Shown: one piece after another, positions 9,310-17,219 of the stretch
Position numbering within the stretch: the first letter of the stretch is position 1
How the letters are laid out: every line of letters begins with the position of its first letter
NCBI GenBank assembly: GCA_902362875.1
Contig: CABIYF010000009.1
Span: 1 to 64,000, forward strand
DNA: 64,000 nt
Direction: 5' to 3'
Source of the DNA: Eubacteriaceae bacterium
GTDB lineage: Bacteria; Bacillota; Clostridia; Lachnospirales; Lachnospiraceae
Translations under genes and position numbers: made by a program
Notes under the pieces: generated by a model
What the model saw: only the letters and a program-made list of their open reading frames with translations
Told to the model about the DNA's origin: nothing
Database searches by the model: none

Positions 9310-9771
9310 TTAGTTCTTGCGCATATATTCAGCACTTTTCTTAGTAAGTTTTGCACGTAAACCACGTTTCTCTGGTTCTGGGGGTGCTACATTACGAAGA
9401 TTCTTGATAGATGTAATATAAATTCCACTTACAACGGCTTTGATCTCAGCCTTTACAGGAACATCATCAAAGATTGCTTCATCACATAATAATGGTGTGA
9501 TCTTAGGTCCGATCTTTGCTTTTACAACTGGTACTTTAGATAATCTGGCACGTTTTGGAATGTTGTCTGTTACCATCTTAGGAAATCCAGCATCCATGAT
9601 CTTCATTCGTTTCTTGTCAATGACAAGCATATTAACTGTCTGTGCCATCTGATCTAATTGTGCACGCTGGTCTTCCTGTTTGGCCTGCATCTTTCTACCA
9701 ACAAAGTACAGAACACCAAGAATGATCGCAGCGATAACTGCAATAATAAGTATGACTGTCCAAATACTCAT
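9310..9771 (-). CDS. Single-pass membrane protein of unknown function
   Basis: 153 residues. One N-terminal membrane helix (about 4-27) is followed by a soluble, Lys/Arg-rich domain ending in basic residues. The tail KRGLRAKLTKKSAEYMRKN is strongly positive. GGAGGAG upstream supports the start. No family is recognised. It is convergent with the preceding operon and lies downstream of the acyltransferase gene, with which it may be co-transcribed. Confidence 0.65.
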   Translation of the reverse strand: MSIWTVILIIAVIAAIILGVLYFVGRKMQAKQEDQRAQLDQMAQTVNMLVIDKKRMKIMDAGFPKMVTDNIPKRARLSKVPVVKAKIGPKITPLLCDEAIFDDVPVKAEIKAVVSGIYITSIKNLRNVAPPEPEKRGLRAKLTKKSAEYMRKN

Positions 9772-9831
9772 ATTTCTCTTCTCCTCCTAGTATATACATT
9801 TGAATATCTTAACTATTATAACATCTTTTTT

Positions 9832-10566
9832 CTAACTTGTCTTATGTTTTTTTCTCATTTCGATAATTTCTTCACGAATTGTAGCTCCAAGATGCTTTTT
9901 CTCAGCTCGTTCAAGTTGATCTGGATAGATTGGTTGTCCAAAAGTAATATGAACAGTTGTAGGTTTTACCTGAAAACGTTTGTTATTCTCAAGAATATCA
10001 GCGGTACCTGAAATTGCCATAGGAATGACAGGAACTTTGGCTTTCAGAGCTGGTCTTAAGCTTCCTTCTTTAAATTCATGAGGATCTTCATCCTGGTTTC
10101 TTGTACCTTCAGGGAAGATCGCGATAGAAAATCCATCTTTTAAAAGCTGTGTACCTTCATTCATTGTAGCAAGTCCTGCTTTGATATTCTTACGGTCTAA
10201 AAACAGACAGTTGATAAAACGCATCCAGTGTGCCAGACAAGGAATCTTCTCCATCTCTTTCTTGGCAAAGAATCCCATTCCACGTCCAGTCGCAACATAG
10301 CTACATAAAATGTCATAATAACTGCTGTGATTTCCAACATATAAAACAGCAGTATCATCTGGTATATTTTCCTCACCATCAACAACCAGTTTCGTGCCAG
10401 CCATAGCAAGGCAGAGCTTAAAAGATTTTAAAATCATACGCTGTGCCATAGAGGAACGTTTGTGAGATTTTCCACTTTTGTTCCAATGCTCAAATAATGG
10501 ATAAAGTGGTGCAGTCAGTGTCAGGAAAAAGAACAGATAAATAATATCCGCAAAAAAACGAATCAT
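9832..10566 (-). CDS. plsC: 1-acyl-sn-glycerol-3-phosphate acyltransferase
   Basis: A 244-residue PlsC-family enzyme that acylates lysophosphatidate to phosphatidate at the inner membrane. Motif I is NHSSYYD (NHx4D), motif III is FPEGTRNQ, and VIPMAISGT near the end is motif IV. A hydrophobic N-terminal stretch (about 5-27) probably anchors it. It lies 46 bases downstream of pncB on the same strand. Confidence 0.93.
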   Translation of the reverse strand: MIRFFADIIYLFFFLTLTAPLYPLFEHWNKSGKSHKRSSMAQRMILKSFKLCLAMAGTKLVVDGEENIPDDTAVLYVGNHSSYYDILCSYVATGRGMGFFAKKEMEKIPCLAHWMRFINCLFLDRKNIKAGLATMNEGTQLLKDGFSIAIFPEGTRNQDEDPHEFKEGSLRPALKAKVPVIPMAISGTADILENNKRFQVKPTTVHITFGQPIYPDQLERAEKKHLGATIREEIIEMRKKHKTS

Positions 10567-10612
10567 GATTGTTCTCCCTTCTATAAGTTATAGTTTGTGT
10601 TTGATATTTAAA

Positions 10613-12067
10613 TTATTTTTTGTGGTTTGCATCGAGCAATTCATGCTTTAACTTGTAAAGAGGCATGGAAAGATCGACGTATACTTCTTGTGGATTTACA
10701 AGACGACGGCTTTCATCCCATAATGTATTTAATTCATCCTTACAATAAGAACGGATATCCATGACAGAAGGACTCTCATAGAAACACTGTCCTTTGATAA
10801 ATATAGGGACAAGCAGTTCGCGTAATGTATAAGTTCCTCCAGCAAGTGTAGATTTCTTCCATGTAGCCTGAGGATCAAAGATCGTAAGATTATCAGCTTC
10901 ATTATATTCTTCCCCAACGAGACAGATCAGATCACCACGGATCTTACCGTCTTCTTTTCCGTAAATACGATAGATTGTTTTGTCTCCTGGATTTGTGATC
11001 TTCGCAGGATTTTCAGAAATCTTGATCTTCGCTGTAAATTCTTCAGATCCTTTATGCTTAGAGGCAGCAAGTTTATATACACCGCCAAATGCAGGGCAGT
11101 CTTCAGAAGTGATCAATTTCGTACCAACACCCCATGAAGTGATCGGAGCCCCTTGCGCTTTTAAACTGGAGATCAGATTCTCATCAAGGTCACCAGAAGC
11201 AGCGATCACAGCATCAGGGAAACCTGCTTCATCAAGCATCACACGGGCTTTCTTTGTAAGGTAAGCAAGGTCACCACTGTCCAAACGGATTCCATAATGC
11301 TTTGGCATATGCCCTTCATCCCTTAATTCCTCAAATACACGAATTGCATTAGGAACACCAGAACGTAAGGTATCATAAGTATCTACAAGCAAAGTGCAGG
11401 AATCAGGGTAAAGATCCGCATAAGCACGGAAAGCACTGTACTCATCATCAAAACTCATGATCCAGCTGTGTGCGTGAGTTCCAAGGATCGGAACATCAAA
11501 ACACTTACCGGCAAGGACATTGGAAGTACCATCACAGCCGCCGATCACAGCAGCTCTGGCACCATAAGTACCAGCATCCGGTCCCTGCGCACGACGGAGT
11601 CCGAATTCCATAACACCACTTCCTCCAGCAGCATAAACAACACGAGAAGCCTTCGTAGCGATCAGACTCTGATGATTGATGATATTTAAGATTGCAGTTT
11701 CTACAAGCTGGGCTTCCATGATCGGAGCTTTCACTTTAAGAAGTGGCTCTCTTGGGAAAACGACAGTCCCTTCAGGAATCGCATAGATATCTCCTGTAAA
11801 ATGATATCCGGCAAGATATTCCAGAAAGTCCTCATCAAAGATTCCCTGATTACGAAGATAATCGATATCATCGTAAGAAAAAGACAAGTTCTTGATGTAA
11901 TCAATGACTTGATCTAAACCGCAAGTGATCGCATAACCACTTCCGGATGGATTGTCACGATAAAAAACATCAAAAACAACAGTTTCGTCGTTACCTGTTT
12001 TAAAATATCCCTGCATCATGGTTAATTCATAAAGATCAGTCAGCAAGGTAAGATGATTTATATCCAT
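10613..12067 (-). CDS. pncB: Nicotinate phosphoribosyltransferase
   Basis: A 484-residue NAPRTase for NAD salvage: nicotinate plus PRPP and ATP to nicotinate mononucleotide. MEFGLRRAQGPDAG is the family signature; LVDTYDTLRSG and GIRLDSGDLAYL complete the PRPP-binding barrel. The frame is open 20 codons further, but ATG at 12067 has AAGGAG eight bases upstream, and the upstream codons overlap a hairpin, so the shorter start is chosen. A stem-loop in the leader (12098-12118) may regulate it. Confidence 0.95.
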   Translation of the reverse strand: MDINHLTLLTDLYELTMMQGYFKTGNDETVVFDVFYRDNPSGSGYAITCGLDQVIDYIKNLSFSYDDIDYLRNQGIFDEDFLEYLAGYHFTGDIYAIPEGTVVFPREPLLKVKAPIMEAQLVETAILNIINHQSLIATKASRVVYAAGGSGVMEFGLRRAQGPDAGTYGARAAVIGGCDGTSNVLAGKCFDVPILGTHAHSWIMSFDDEYSAFRAYADLYPDSCTLLVDTYDTLRSGVPNAIRVFEELRDEGHMPKHYGIRLDSGDLAYLTKKARVMLDEAGFPDAVIAASGDLDENLISSLKAQGAPITSWGVGTKLITSEDCPAFGGVYKLAASKHKGSEEFTAKIKISENPAKITNPGDKTIYRIYGKEDGKIRGDLICLVGEEYNEADNLTIFDPQATWKKSTLAGGTYTLRELLVPIFIKGQCFYESPSVMDIRSYCKDELNTLWDESRRLVNPQEVYVDLSMPLYKLKHELLDANHKK

Positions 12068-12097
12068 AAATACTCCTTCGCTACATACAAAAATATC

Positions 12098-12118
12098 AGG
12101 CCTGCATTGATCAGGCCT
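12098..12118 (-). promoter_or_regulatory. GC-rich palindromic stem-loop in the pncB leader
   Basis: AGGCCTG and CAGGCCT flank a 7-base loop. On the transcribed strand the stem is followed by GATATTTTTG, so it could act as a weak attenuator; equally the repeated AGGCCT could be an operator. It is unlike the surrounding AT-rich DNA. Confidence 0.5.
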
Positions 12119-12129
12119 ATACAGCACAT

Positions 12130-12159
12130 ATTATAACATAATTTGACAATAACAAACAA
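12130..12159 (-). promoter_or_regulatory. Probable pncB promoter
   Basis: On the minus strand TTGTTT (12154-12159) and TATAAT (12130-12135) are separated by 18 bases, in the short gap between the HPr-like gene and pncB. The -35 match is moderate. Confidence 0.4.
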
Positions 12160-12167
12160 TATTCTTC

Positions 12168-12425
12168 TCAAAGTTGCGAGTCAATAATTTCCTTTAGTTT
12201 TAACAAGATATCTTCTTCATCATTCCCGGAAACTTTTATGATTATGTGTTCACCGAGGCTGGCAGAAGATGTCATCATCTGGATCGGATCAGCAACATCA
12301 ATGATCTGTCCATTGTGTTCCATGATAACTTTGGAAGAAGATTTACGTGCAATAGCCGCAAGAGCAGCACAAGGTTGTGCATGAAGTCCTCTTGGTGATT
12401 TGATCGTAAAATCATATATTTTCAT
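12168..12425 (-). CDS. HPr-family phosphocarrier-like protein with Q17 and D46
   Basis: An 85-residue HPr-fold protein that aligns without gaps in its middle to Bacillus HPr. His15, the PEP/EI phosphorylation site, is kept in GLHAQP. Arg17, normally conserved beside it, is Gln. Ser46, the HPr-kinase target, is Asp, in DVADPIQMMTS. So the regulatory site is replaced by a natural acidic residue, and the His site has lost its usual partner. It is not next to ptsI. It may be a regulatory or non-PTS HPr paralogue rather than the sugar-transport HPr; the general HPr would then be elsewhere. AGAGGATTG supports the start. Confidence 0.85.
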   Translation of the reverse strand: MKIYDFTIKSPRGLHAQPCAALAAIARKSSSKVIMEHNGQIIDVADPIQMMTSSASLGEHIIIKVSGNDEEDILLKLKEIIDSQL

Positions 12426-12511
12426 AAAATCAATCCTCTTTCTGTTCAGATAGTTCTAAGTAACCTTATTGTAACATAAAATAGTAAGACGGACAAAAAG
12501 AGGAGGAGAAA

Positions 12512-13441
12512 ATGAGGTATAAAATGATATATATACTTTTTTTAATATTTTTATTGATCACAATTCCATACGTGATCACAGTATTTTTAAGACGGCAGGA
12601 CGCAAATACACAATTTGAAAACTATGACAGTGGCTATCAGGTCATTTCAGGAAACAAGAAAGACGATCTTGAGACCTGCCTGTTAAAAATACTTCCAGGG
12701 CAGATTTCCATGGATCAGGAAGAGGAAGCAGTCAAAGCACAGGCAGTGATACTGCGAACCGATATTATAAGAAGAATGGGAAATAAAAAACAGATATCAA
12801 AACAAAAACTTCCATATACAACCTATGAAGACAGCCAGTACAGGAAGGAACTTGGAAATCGTGCATATCAGACAATGAATCAGAAACGAAAGAAAGCAGT
12901 CAGTGAAACAACAGGCAAAGTGATCACATACAAAAATAAACTGATAGAACCATACTTTCACGCATTAAGTGTTGGAATGACACTCGACTCACGAGAATGG
13001 TTTGGAAAAGACCTCCCATACATCAGAGAAAAAGAGAGTTTAAGCGATATCGAAGCGAAAGATTACATGAGCGTGAAAGTTCTAAGTTATGAAAAGATCA
13101 GCAGTACGATCAAAGCAAAGACAAACAAAGAAATCACAAAAGAGCGGTTAGAGAAAAATATAAGGACTGGAAGAACAACAAAAAATGGATATGTAAGACA
13201 AGTCTATGCAGATCCCCTTATGATCAAAGGCGAAGACTTTGCACAGTGGTTTCATTTAGCATCGAATAATTTTTATTTTGAACAGTACAAAGGCCAGGTA
13301 AGGATTGTCTGCCTTGGAAAAGGAAATGGTCTTGGAATGAGCCAGTATGGAGCAGGAGTGATGGCGAAACAAGGAAAAAATTATAAAAAAATTTTGAAAT
13401 ATTACTATCCAAAGACGACGATCACAAATCTGTATGAATAA
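12512..13441 (+). CDS. spoIID: SpoIID-family peptidoglycan lytic transglycosylase
   Basis: A 309-residue protein with one N-terminal membrane helix (about 4-25) and a SpoIID/LytB domain. EAVKAQAVILRTDIIRRM, YFHALSVGMT and the C-terminal GNGLGMSQYGAGVMAKQG are family motifs. In sporulators SpoIID cuts glycan strands during engulfment from the mother-cell membrane. It is followed by a SpoIIQ-like gene, 40 bases on, which fits an engulfment pair. It could alternatively be a vegetative SpoIID paralogue. GGAGGAG eight bases upstream fixes the start. Confidence 0.85.
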   Translation: MRYKMIYILFLIFLLITIPYVITVFLRRQDANTQFENYDSGYQVISGNKKDDLETCLLKILPGQISMDQEEEAVKAQAVILRTDIIRRMGNKKQISKQKLPYTTYEDSQYRKELGNRAYQTMNQKRKKAVSETTGKVITYKNKLIEPYFHALSVGMTLDSREWFGKDLPYIREKESLSDIEAKDYMSVKVLSYEKISSTIKAKTNKEITKERLEKNIRTGRTTKNGYVRQVYADPLMIKGEDFAQWFHLASNNFYFEQYKGQVRIVCLGKGNGLGMSQYGAGVMAKQGKNYKKILKYYYPKTTITNLYE

Positions 13442-13481
13442 ACAATGTGAAATGGGCAAAACTATGTTTGAGGTGATGAAT

Positions 13482-14174
13482 ATGAGAAAAAACAGCAAGG
13501 AAAGCCCATTTCAGTTAAGAAAATATTATGGGATCATGATCGTTTTATTTGTATTATTTCTTGGAGTTATGGCATACTACAGTGCGACATTCCGGCAGAA
13601 GAGAGATCAGGCAAAACAGGAAATAAAACTAGAAGAACGGTCGATCGGAGCAAACAACAGTGCAACCAGCAAGACAACACAGATGACAACAGAGAAAACA
13701 AAAGAAAAGACAGAACCATCAAAGACGCAAACGAAACGTACCATGAGTGAAAATGTTGCGTATAATGGTACATCAAAACTTACCTGGCCGGTCAAAGGCA
13801 ATATCATTCTTCCATACAGCGTGGATTCCACCATTTATTTTGAATCCCTTGACCAGTACAGGATCAACAAAGGAATCCTGATCGAAGCAAAAGAAGGAAC
13901 CGAGGTAAAAGCAGTCAAGCAGGCAAAAGTCAGAGAGATCAGAAAGTCAGCAGAATATGGACAAACTATTCTGATGGATCTTGGAAATGACTATACCGTA
14001 TTGTACGGGCAGTTAAAAGACATCAAAGTAAAAGAAGGAACATTAGTAAATGCAGGAACTGTGATCGCAAAAGTAGCAGAGCCAACAAGCTATTACACAT
14101 TAGAAGGAACCAATCTCTATTTTCAGATGGAAAAAGATAAAAAGAGTGTAGATCCTTTAAAATATCTGGAATAA
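13482..14174 (+). CDS. SpoIIQ-like membrane protein with degenerate LytM (M23) domain
   Basis: A 230-residue protein: TM helix about 16-34, a Thr/Lys-rich linker (about 55-85), then a LytM-fold domain (about 105-225). The zinc-ligand motifs are lost: the usual HxGxD position reads NKGILIEA, and the HLHFE position reads GTNLYFQM. It is therefore probably a structural, not a catalytic, endopeptidase-fold protein, as in Bacillus SpoIIQ. ATG at 13482 is preceded by GAGGTGAT, so the 16-codon upstream extension, which overlaps spoIID, is rejected. The pairing with SpoIID suggests the forespore engulfment complex. Confidence 0.78.
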   Translation: MRKNSKESPFQLRKYYGIMIVLFVLFLGVMAYYSATFRQKRDQAKQEIKLEERSIGANNSATSKTTQMTTEKTKEKTEPSKTQTKRTMSENVAYNGTSKLTWPVKGNIILPYSVDSTIYFESLDQYRINKGILIEAKEGTEVKAVKQAKVREIRKSAEYGQTILMDLGNDYTVLYGQLKDIKVKEGTLVNAGTVIAKVAEPTSYYTLEGTNLYFQMEKDKKSVDPLKYLE

Positions 14175-14199
14175 AACTGTGACAAAAATAAAAAAAGAC

Positions 14200-14328
14200 T
14201 ATAATATATAGTAAGAAAACAACAGCCATAACATAACCGGCTGATGTAGAGGAAAGGCGGTCAGATTTGATCTGGCAGCCTTTCTTCAAAGAAAAGCCGA
14301 AAAAATATACAGACAGAGGATAAGACAG
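14200..14328 (+). promoter_or_regulatory. Promoter -10 box and structured leader before the GIY-YIG gene
   Basis: TATAAT at 14200-14205, with GTGACA-like bases 15 upstream as a weak -35, is followed by about 110 leader bases. The leader holds nested pairings: an outer stem CGGCT (about 14240) with AGCCG (about 14295), and an inner stem GAAAGGC with GCCTTTC around a CAGAT/ATCTG extension. The outer stem is followed by AAAAAA. I do not recognise a riboswitch class. Confidence 0.45.
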
Positions 14329-14598
14329 ATGAAAAATGTAACTTACATATTAAAATGCAATGACAACAGTTTATACACTGGATGGACAAATGACATCACA
14401 CACCGCCTGAAGATGCACAATGAAGGAAAAGGCGCAAAGTATACAAGAGGGCGAGGTCCCGTAGAACTTGTCTATCTTGAAGAATTTGAGACAAAACAGG
14501 AAGCTATGAGCAGAGAAGCAAAGATCAAACGCCTTAGCAGAAAGGAAAAGCTCCTGTTGATAGAAACCTACCAGCAGGAGCAAAAGGTAAAAAAGTAA
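14329..14598 (+). CDS. GIY-YIG nuclease-fold protein (YhbQ/UPF0213 type)
   Basis: An 89-residue single-domain GIY-YIG protein. The signature is read as YILKCNDNSLYTGWT (the YVL...YIG variant), with DITHRLKMHNEGKGAKYTRGRGP following and the conserved glutamate in QEAMSREAKIKRLSR. Members are small stand-alone nuclease-fold proteins; a role in DNA repair or DNA exchange is proposed for some but unproven here. It has an unusually long structured leader for such a small gene. Confidence 0.9.
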   Translation: MKNVTYILKCNDNSLYTGWTNDITHRLKMHNEGKGAKYTRGRGPVELVYLEEFETKQEAMSREAKIKRLSRKEKLLLIETYQQEQKVKK

Positions 14599-14637
14599 AT
14601 ATAACTCATATATCAATAAAAGAGATATGATAACAAA

Positions 14638-15282
14638 TTAAATCTGGAACATTAAGATCATATGGCATAAGCTTCCACCCATCACAAACAGATGAAAGAT
14701 CTCATGCAGACCAAAATTCTTCCAGTGATTCTCAAACCAAGGAATCTTCAGTGCATAGATCACACCGCCAACTGTATAAATAATACCGCCGGCAAGCAGC
14801 CATCCAAAAGAAGCACGGGAAAGAGCATGAATGATCGGTGCGATCGCAACGATGCAAAGCCATCCCATGGCAATATACATCACAGAAGACACCCATTTCG
14901 GACAAGTAACCCAGAACATCTTAAATACGATACCAAGGATTGCAATCGTCCAGATTACAGCTAATAATCCATAACCAACCTTACCGCCAAGAACGATCGT
15001 ACAGATCGGAGTATAAGAACCAGCGATCAATACAAAGATCATTGCATGATCGAGCTTCTTAAGCTTCTTATTGATCCTTGGTGAGATATTAAAAGAGTGG
15101 TAAGCAGTACTCGCACCATAAAGTCCGATCATACTTAAAGTAAATACGATCAGAGAGACGATGCGGACATAATCACCGCTTAAAAAACTCTTGATGATCA
15201 AAGGGATGGAAACGATCGCTGCAAGGATCATTCCAATTAGATGAGTAATAGCACTTCCGGGATCTTTTAATTTATGTTTCAT
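14638..15282 (-). CDS. Hemolysin III / PAQR-family membrane protein (TrhA-like)
   Basis: A 214-residue protein with seven predicted membrane helices. Family motifs are visible: DPGSAITHLIG at the start, STAYHSF, LDHAMIFVLIAGSYTP and C-terminal HEIFHLFVMGGSLCH, with conserved His and Asp residues of the PAQR zinc site. Bacterial members influence membrane energy homeostasis. GGAGG seven bases before the ATG at 15282 is preferred over an ATG six codons upstream. It is convergent with the GIY-YIG gene. Confidence 0.88.
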   Translation of the reverse strand: MKHKLKDPGSAITHLIGMILAAIVSIPLIIKSFLSGDYVRIVSLIVFTLSMIGLYGASTAYHSFNISPRINKKLKKLDHAMIFVLIAGSYTPICTIVLGGKVGYGLLAVIWTIAILGIVFKMFWVTCPKWVSSVMYIAMGWLCIVAIAPIIHALSRASFGWLLAGGIIYTVGGVIYALKIPWFENHWKNFGLHEIFHLFVMGGSLCHMILMFQI

Positions 15283-15388
15283 GGTAAAACCTCCAGTCAT
15301 TCTAGTATGATAAAATTCGTTATGTAGTATTGAAAACTATATCTAACTTTCTTACATACTACAACTATTTGCCCAATATTGCAAGGGC

Positions 15389-15417
15389 TTTTCAAAAAAA
15401 AGTGAATCTGATATAAT
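15389..15417 (+). promoter_or_regulatory. Promoter of the FadR-type regulator
   Basis: TTTTCA (15389-15394), 17-base spacer, TATAAT (15412-15417). The predicted transcript start is only a few bases before the first ATG at 15430, so the message would be nearly leaderless if that start is used. Confidence 0.6.
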
Positions 15418-15429
15418 GTTAACAATTAT

Positions 15430-16158
15430 ATGATTAAGACAAAAACAACAGACAGAATGGATATGAATATGGAAAAAACGAAGAAAGCCTATGAGATCGT
15501 CATAGACAGTATCAAAGAACAGATCATGGATCAGGAACTCGTTCTAGGACAAAGTCTTCCACCAGAGAGAGAAATCTCAGAGAAGCTTGGAGTCAGCAGG
15601 AATTCCGTCCGTGAAGCATTAAAGATCTTAACCGTCATGGGAGTTGTCTCAAGCAGACAAGGAGCAGGAAATTATATCTCAGGAAATTTTAAGGGATATA
15701 TGGTAGATGCCCTTTCTATGATGTTTATGCTGGATAAGCTTGATTATGACCAGATCAACCAGATCCGTATCGGACTGGAGATGCAGGCATATGCACTTGC
15801 AGTTAAGAATGCAGAGACAAAAGACATCATAGAATTACAGGAATACGTGAATGCACTGGATCAGAGTACGGATGATAATGAGAAAGCAATGTATGATAAG
15901 AAGATCCATTATGCGATCGCAAAAGCATCCGGCAATGTTCTGATCGTGAACATCTTAGATGCTCTGTCAGAAGTGATCGATATCTTTATTTCTGAGATGC
16001 GAAGAGAGATCTTAAGAACAGAGAAACGAAAAGGAATGCTGCAGGAAGCACATAAGCAGATCGTGGAATGTTTATTAAAGAGAGATGTGGACAATGGACA
16101 GAAAGCATTGATGGAACATTTTGATATGATTGATAAAATTATTCACAAAGAACTTTAA
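15430..16158 (+). CDS. GntR-family (FadR subfamily) regulator of the lactate operon
   Basis: A 242-residue regulator with an N-terminal winged helix (about 12-80; PPEREISEKLGVSRNSVREALKIL) and an all-helical FCD ligand domain with the metal-binding Asp/His pattern (DKKIHYAIAKASGN). It is the likely repressor of the etf/lactate dehydrogenase operon that follows, because two TTGGTnnnACCAA-type palindromes typical of FadR-subfamily proteins lie in between. The start is uncertain: no clear RBS precedes 15430, 15457, 15463 or 15469. Confidence 0.88.
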   Translation: MIKTKTTDRMDMNMEKTKKAYEIVIDSIKEQIMDQELVLGQSLPPEREISEKLGVSRNSVREALKILTVMGVVSSRQGAGNYISGNFKGYMVDALSMMFMLDKLDYDQINQIRIGLEMQAYALAVKNAETKDIIELQEYVNALDQSTDDNEKAMYDKKIHYAIAKASGNVLIVNILDALSEVIDIFISEMRREILRTEKRKGMLQEAHKQIVECLLKRDVDNGQKALMEHFDMIDKIIHKEL

Positions 16159-16162
16159 GGGT

Positions 16163-16187
16163 AGAGCCGTTTCGGCTCTTCTTTTTT
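16163..16187 (+). terminator. Terminator after the regulator gene
   Basis: AGAGCCG-TTT-CGGCTCT stem followed by TCTTTTTT. It separates the regulator transcript from the lct operon. Confidence 0.9.
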
Positions 16188-16227
16188 ATGCAAGATTAAC
16201 AAAAAAATAAAAAATATGAAATAAGAC

Positions 16228-16256
16228 TTTACAAAACTAGACAACGTATATATAAT
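16228..16256 (+). promoter_or_regulatory. Promoter of the lactate oxidation operon
   Basis: TTTACA (16228-16233), exactly 17 bases, TATAAT (16251-16256). The first operator palindrome begins 11 bases after the -10 box, covering the start of transcription. Confidence 0.8.
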
Positions 16257-16266
16257 AAAAACATAA

Positions 16267-16281
16267 ATTGGTAGTACCAAT
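16267..16281. promoter_or_regulatory. Operator 1, FadR/LldR-type palindrome
   Basis: ATTGGTAGTACCAAT, a perfect 15-base palindrome around a central G, matching the TTGGTnnnACCAA pattern of FadR-subfamily sites. It overlaps the predicted transcript start, so binding should repress. Confidence 0.8.
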
Positions 16282-16341
16282 AAGATGAAACAGATAAAAA
16301 AGAAAATGGATGCGGAAAACATCCAAATTTTTTTAAAACAA

Positions 16342-16358
16342 AATTGGTAGTACCAATT
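16342..16358. promoter_or_regulatory. Operator 2, same palindrome
   Basis: AATTGGTAGTACCAATT, identical in its 15-base core to operator 1 and 76 bases downstream of it, about 60 bases before etfB. Two sites allow looping or roadblock repression. Confidence 0.8.
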
Positions 16359-16416
16359 CAGAGCGGAAGAGCTTAAGATAAAGGATAGAAAGTCTTAGGA
16401 ATGAGGAGGAATAGCA

Positions 16417-17205
16417 ATGGACATTTTAGTATGTATCAAACAGGTACCGGCATCTAATAAAGTAGAAGTCGATCCAGTAACCGGTGTACTGTTAAGAAAC
16501 GGAGCCGATTCAAAGATGAATCCATATGATCTGTATGCGTTAGAGACAGCGCTTAAGATCAGAGAAGAAGTAGGCGGAACGATCAGCGTGATCAGCATGG
16601 GACCACCACAGGCAATGGCAGTCATCAGAGAAGCATTCGCCATGGGAGTTGATCGTGGAGCATTATTATCTGACCGAAGATTCGGTGGAGCCGATGTACT
16701 GGCAACAAGTTATACGATCGCACAGGGAATCAAGAAGATGGGAGATTTTGATTTGATCCTTTGTGGAAAACAGACAACTGACGGAGATACAGCACAGGTT
16801 GGTTCCGAAGTATCTGAATGGTTAAATATCCCAAGCGTATCAAATGTAAAGAAGATATCTAAAGTAGAATCCGATGCGATCACGATCGAGATGGATCTGC
16901 CGGAAGAACTGGAGATCGCCAAAGTCCAGTATCCATGTCTGTTATCTGTAGATAAAGACATCTTCCAGCCAAGACTTCCATCCTATGTAAAGAAGATGGA
17001 TACAGCAGATCGTGAGATCGAAGTATATTCCTTAGATGATATGGAAGACAAAGACGAAACACATTATGGATTAAATGGATCACCAACACAGGTAAAACGA
17101 ATTTTCCCTCCAACAGCCAATGACCATCACGAAGTATGGGACGGAGATGGAAGTGAAGTCGCAGACAAGTTATTCCATATGATCACAGATATGAAATTTA
17201 TCTAA
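16417..17205 (+). CDS. lctB: Electron transfer flavoprotein beta subunit (LctB-like)
   Basis: A 262-residue EtfB, starting MDILVCIKQVPASNKVEVDP, with NPYDLYALETALKI and CGKQTTDGDTAQVG family motifs. In the lactate dehydrogenase/Etf complex described in Acetobacterium woodii, EtfB carries the bifurcating FAD and the NADH site, driving lactate oxidation with NAD by co-oxidising ferredoxin. Genetic order beta-alpha-dehydrogenase with a GntR regulator matches that lct operon. GAGGAGG precedes the ATG. Another FAD-dehydrogenase partner such as glycolate dehydrogenase is possible but less likely. Confidence 0.9.
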   Translation: MDILVCIKQVPASNKVEVDPVTGVLLRNGADSKMNPYDLYALETALKIREEVGGTISVISMGPPQAMAVIREAFAMGVDRGALLSDRRFGGADVLATSYTIAQGIKKMGDFDLILCGKQTTDGDTAQVGSEVSEWLNIPSVSNVKKISKVESDAITIEMDLPEELEIAKVQYPCLLSVDKDIFQPRLPSYVKKMDTADREIEVYSLDDMEDKDETHYGLNGSPTQVKRIFPPTANDHHEVWDGDGSEVADKLFHMITDMKFI

Positions 17206-17219
17206 AGGGGGAAAGAATA

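Noticed and set aside
12068..12127. Longer start for pncB
   Set aside because: It would place the leader hairpin inside the coding sequence; the ATG at 12067 has a strong RBS and matches family starts.
14206..14328. Known riboswitch
   Set aside because: Stems are visible, but the conserved sequence of the classes I know (TPP, FMN, SAM, glycine, fluoride, guanidine, T-box) is not.
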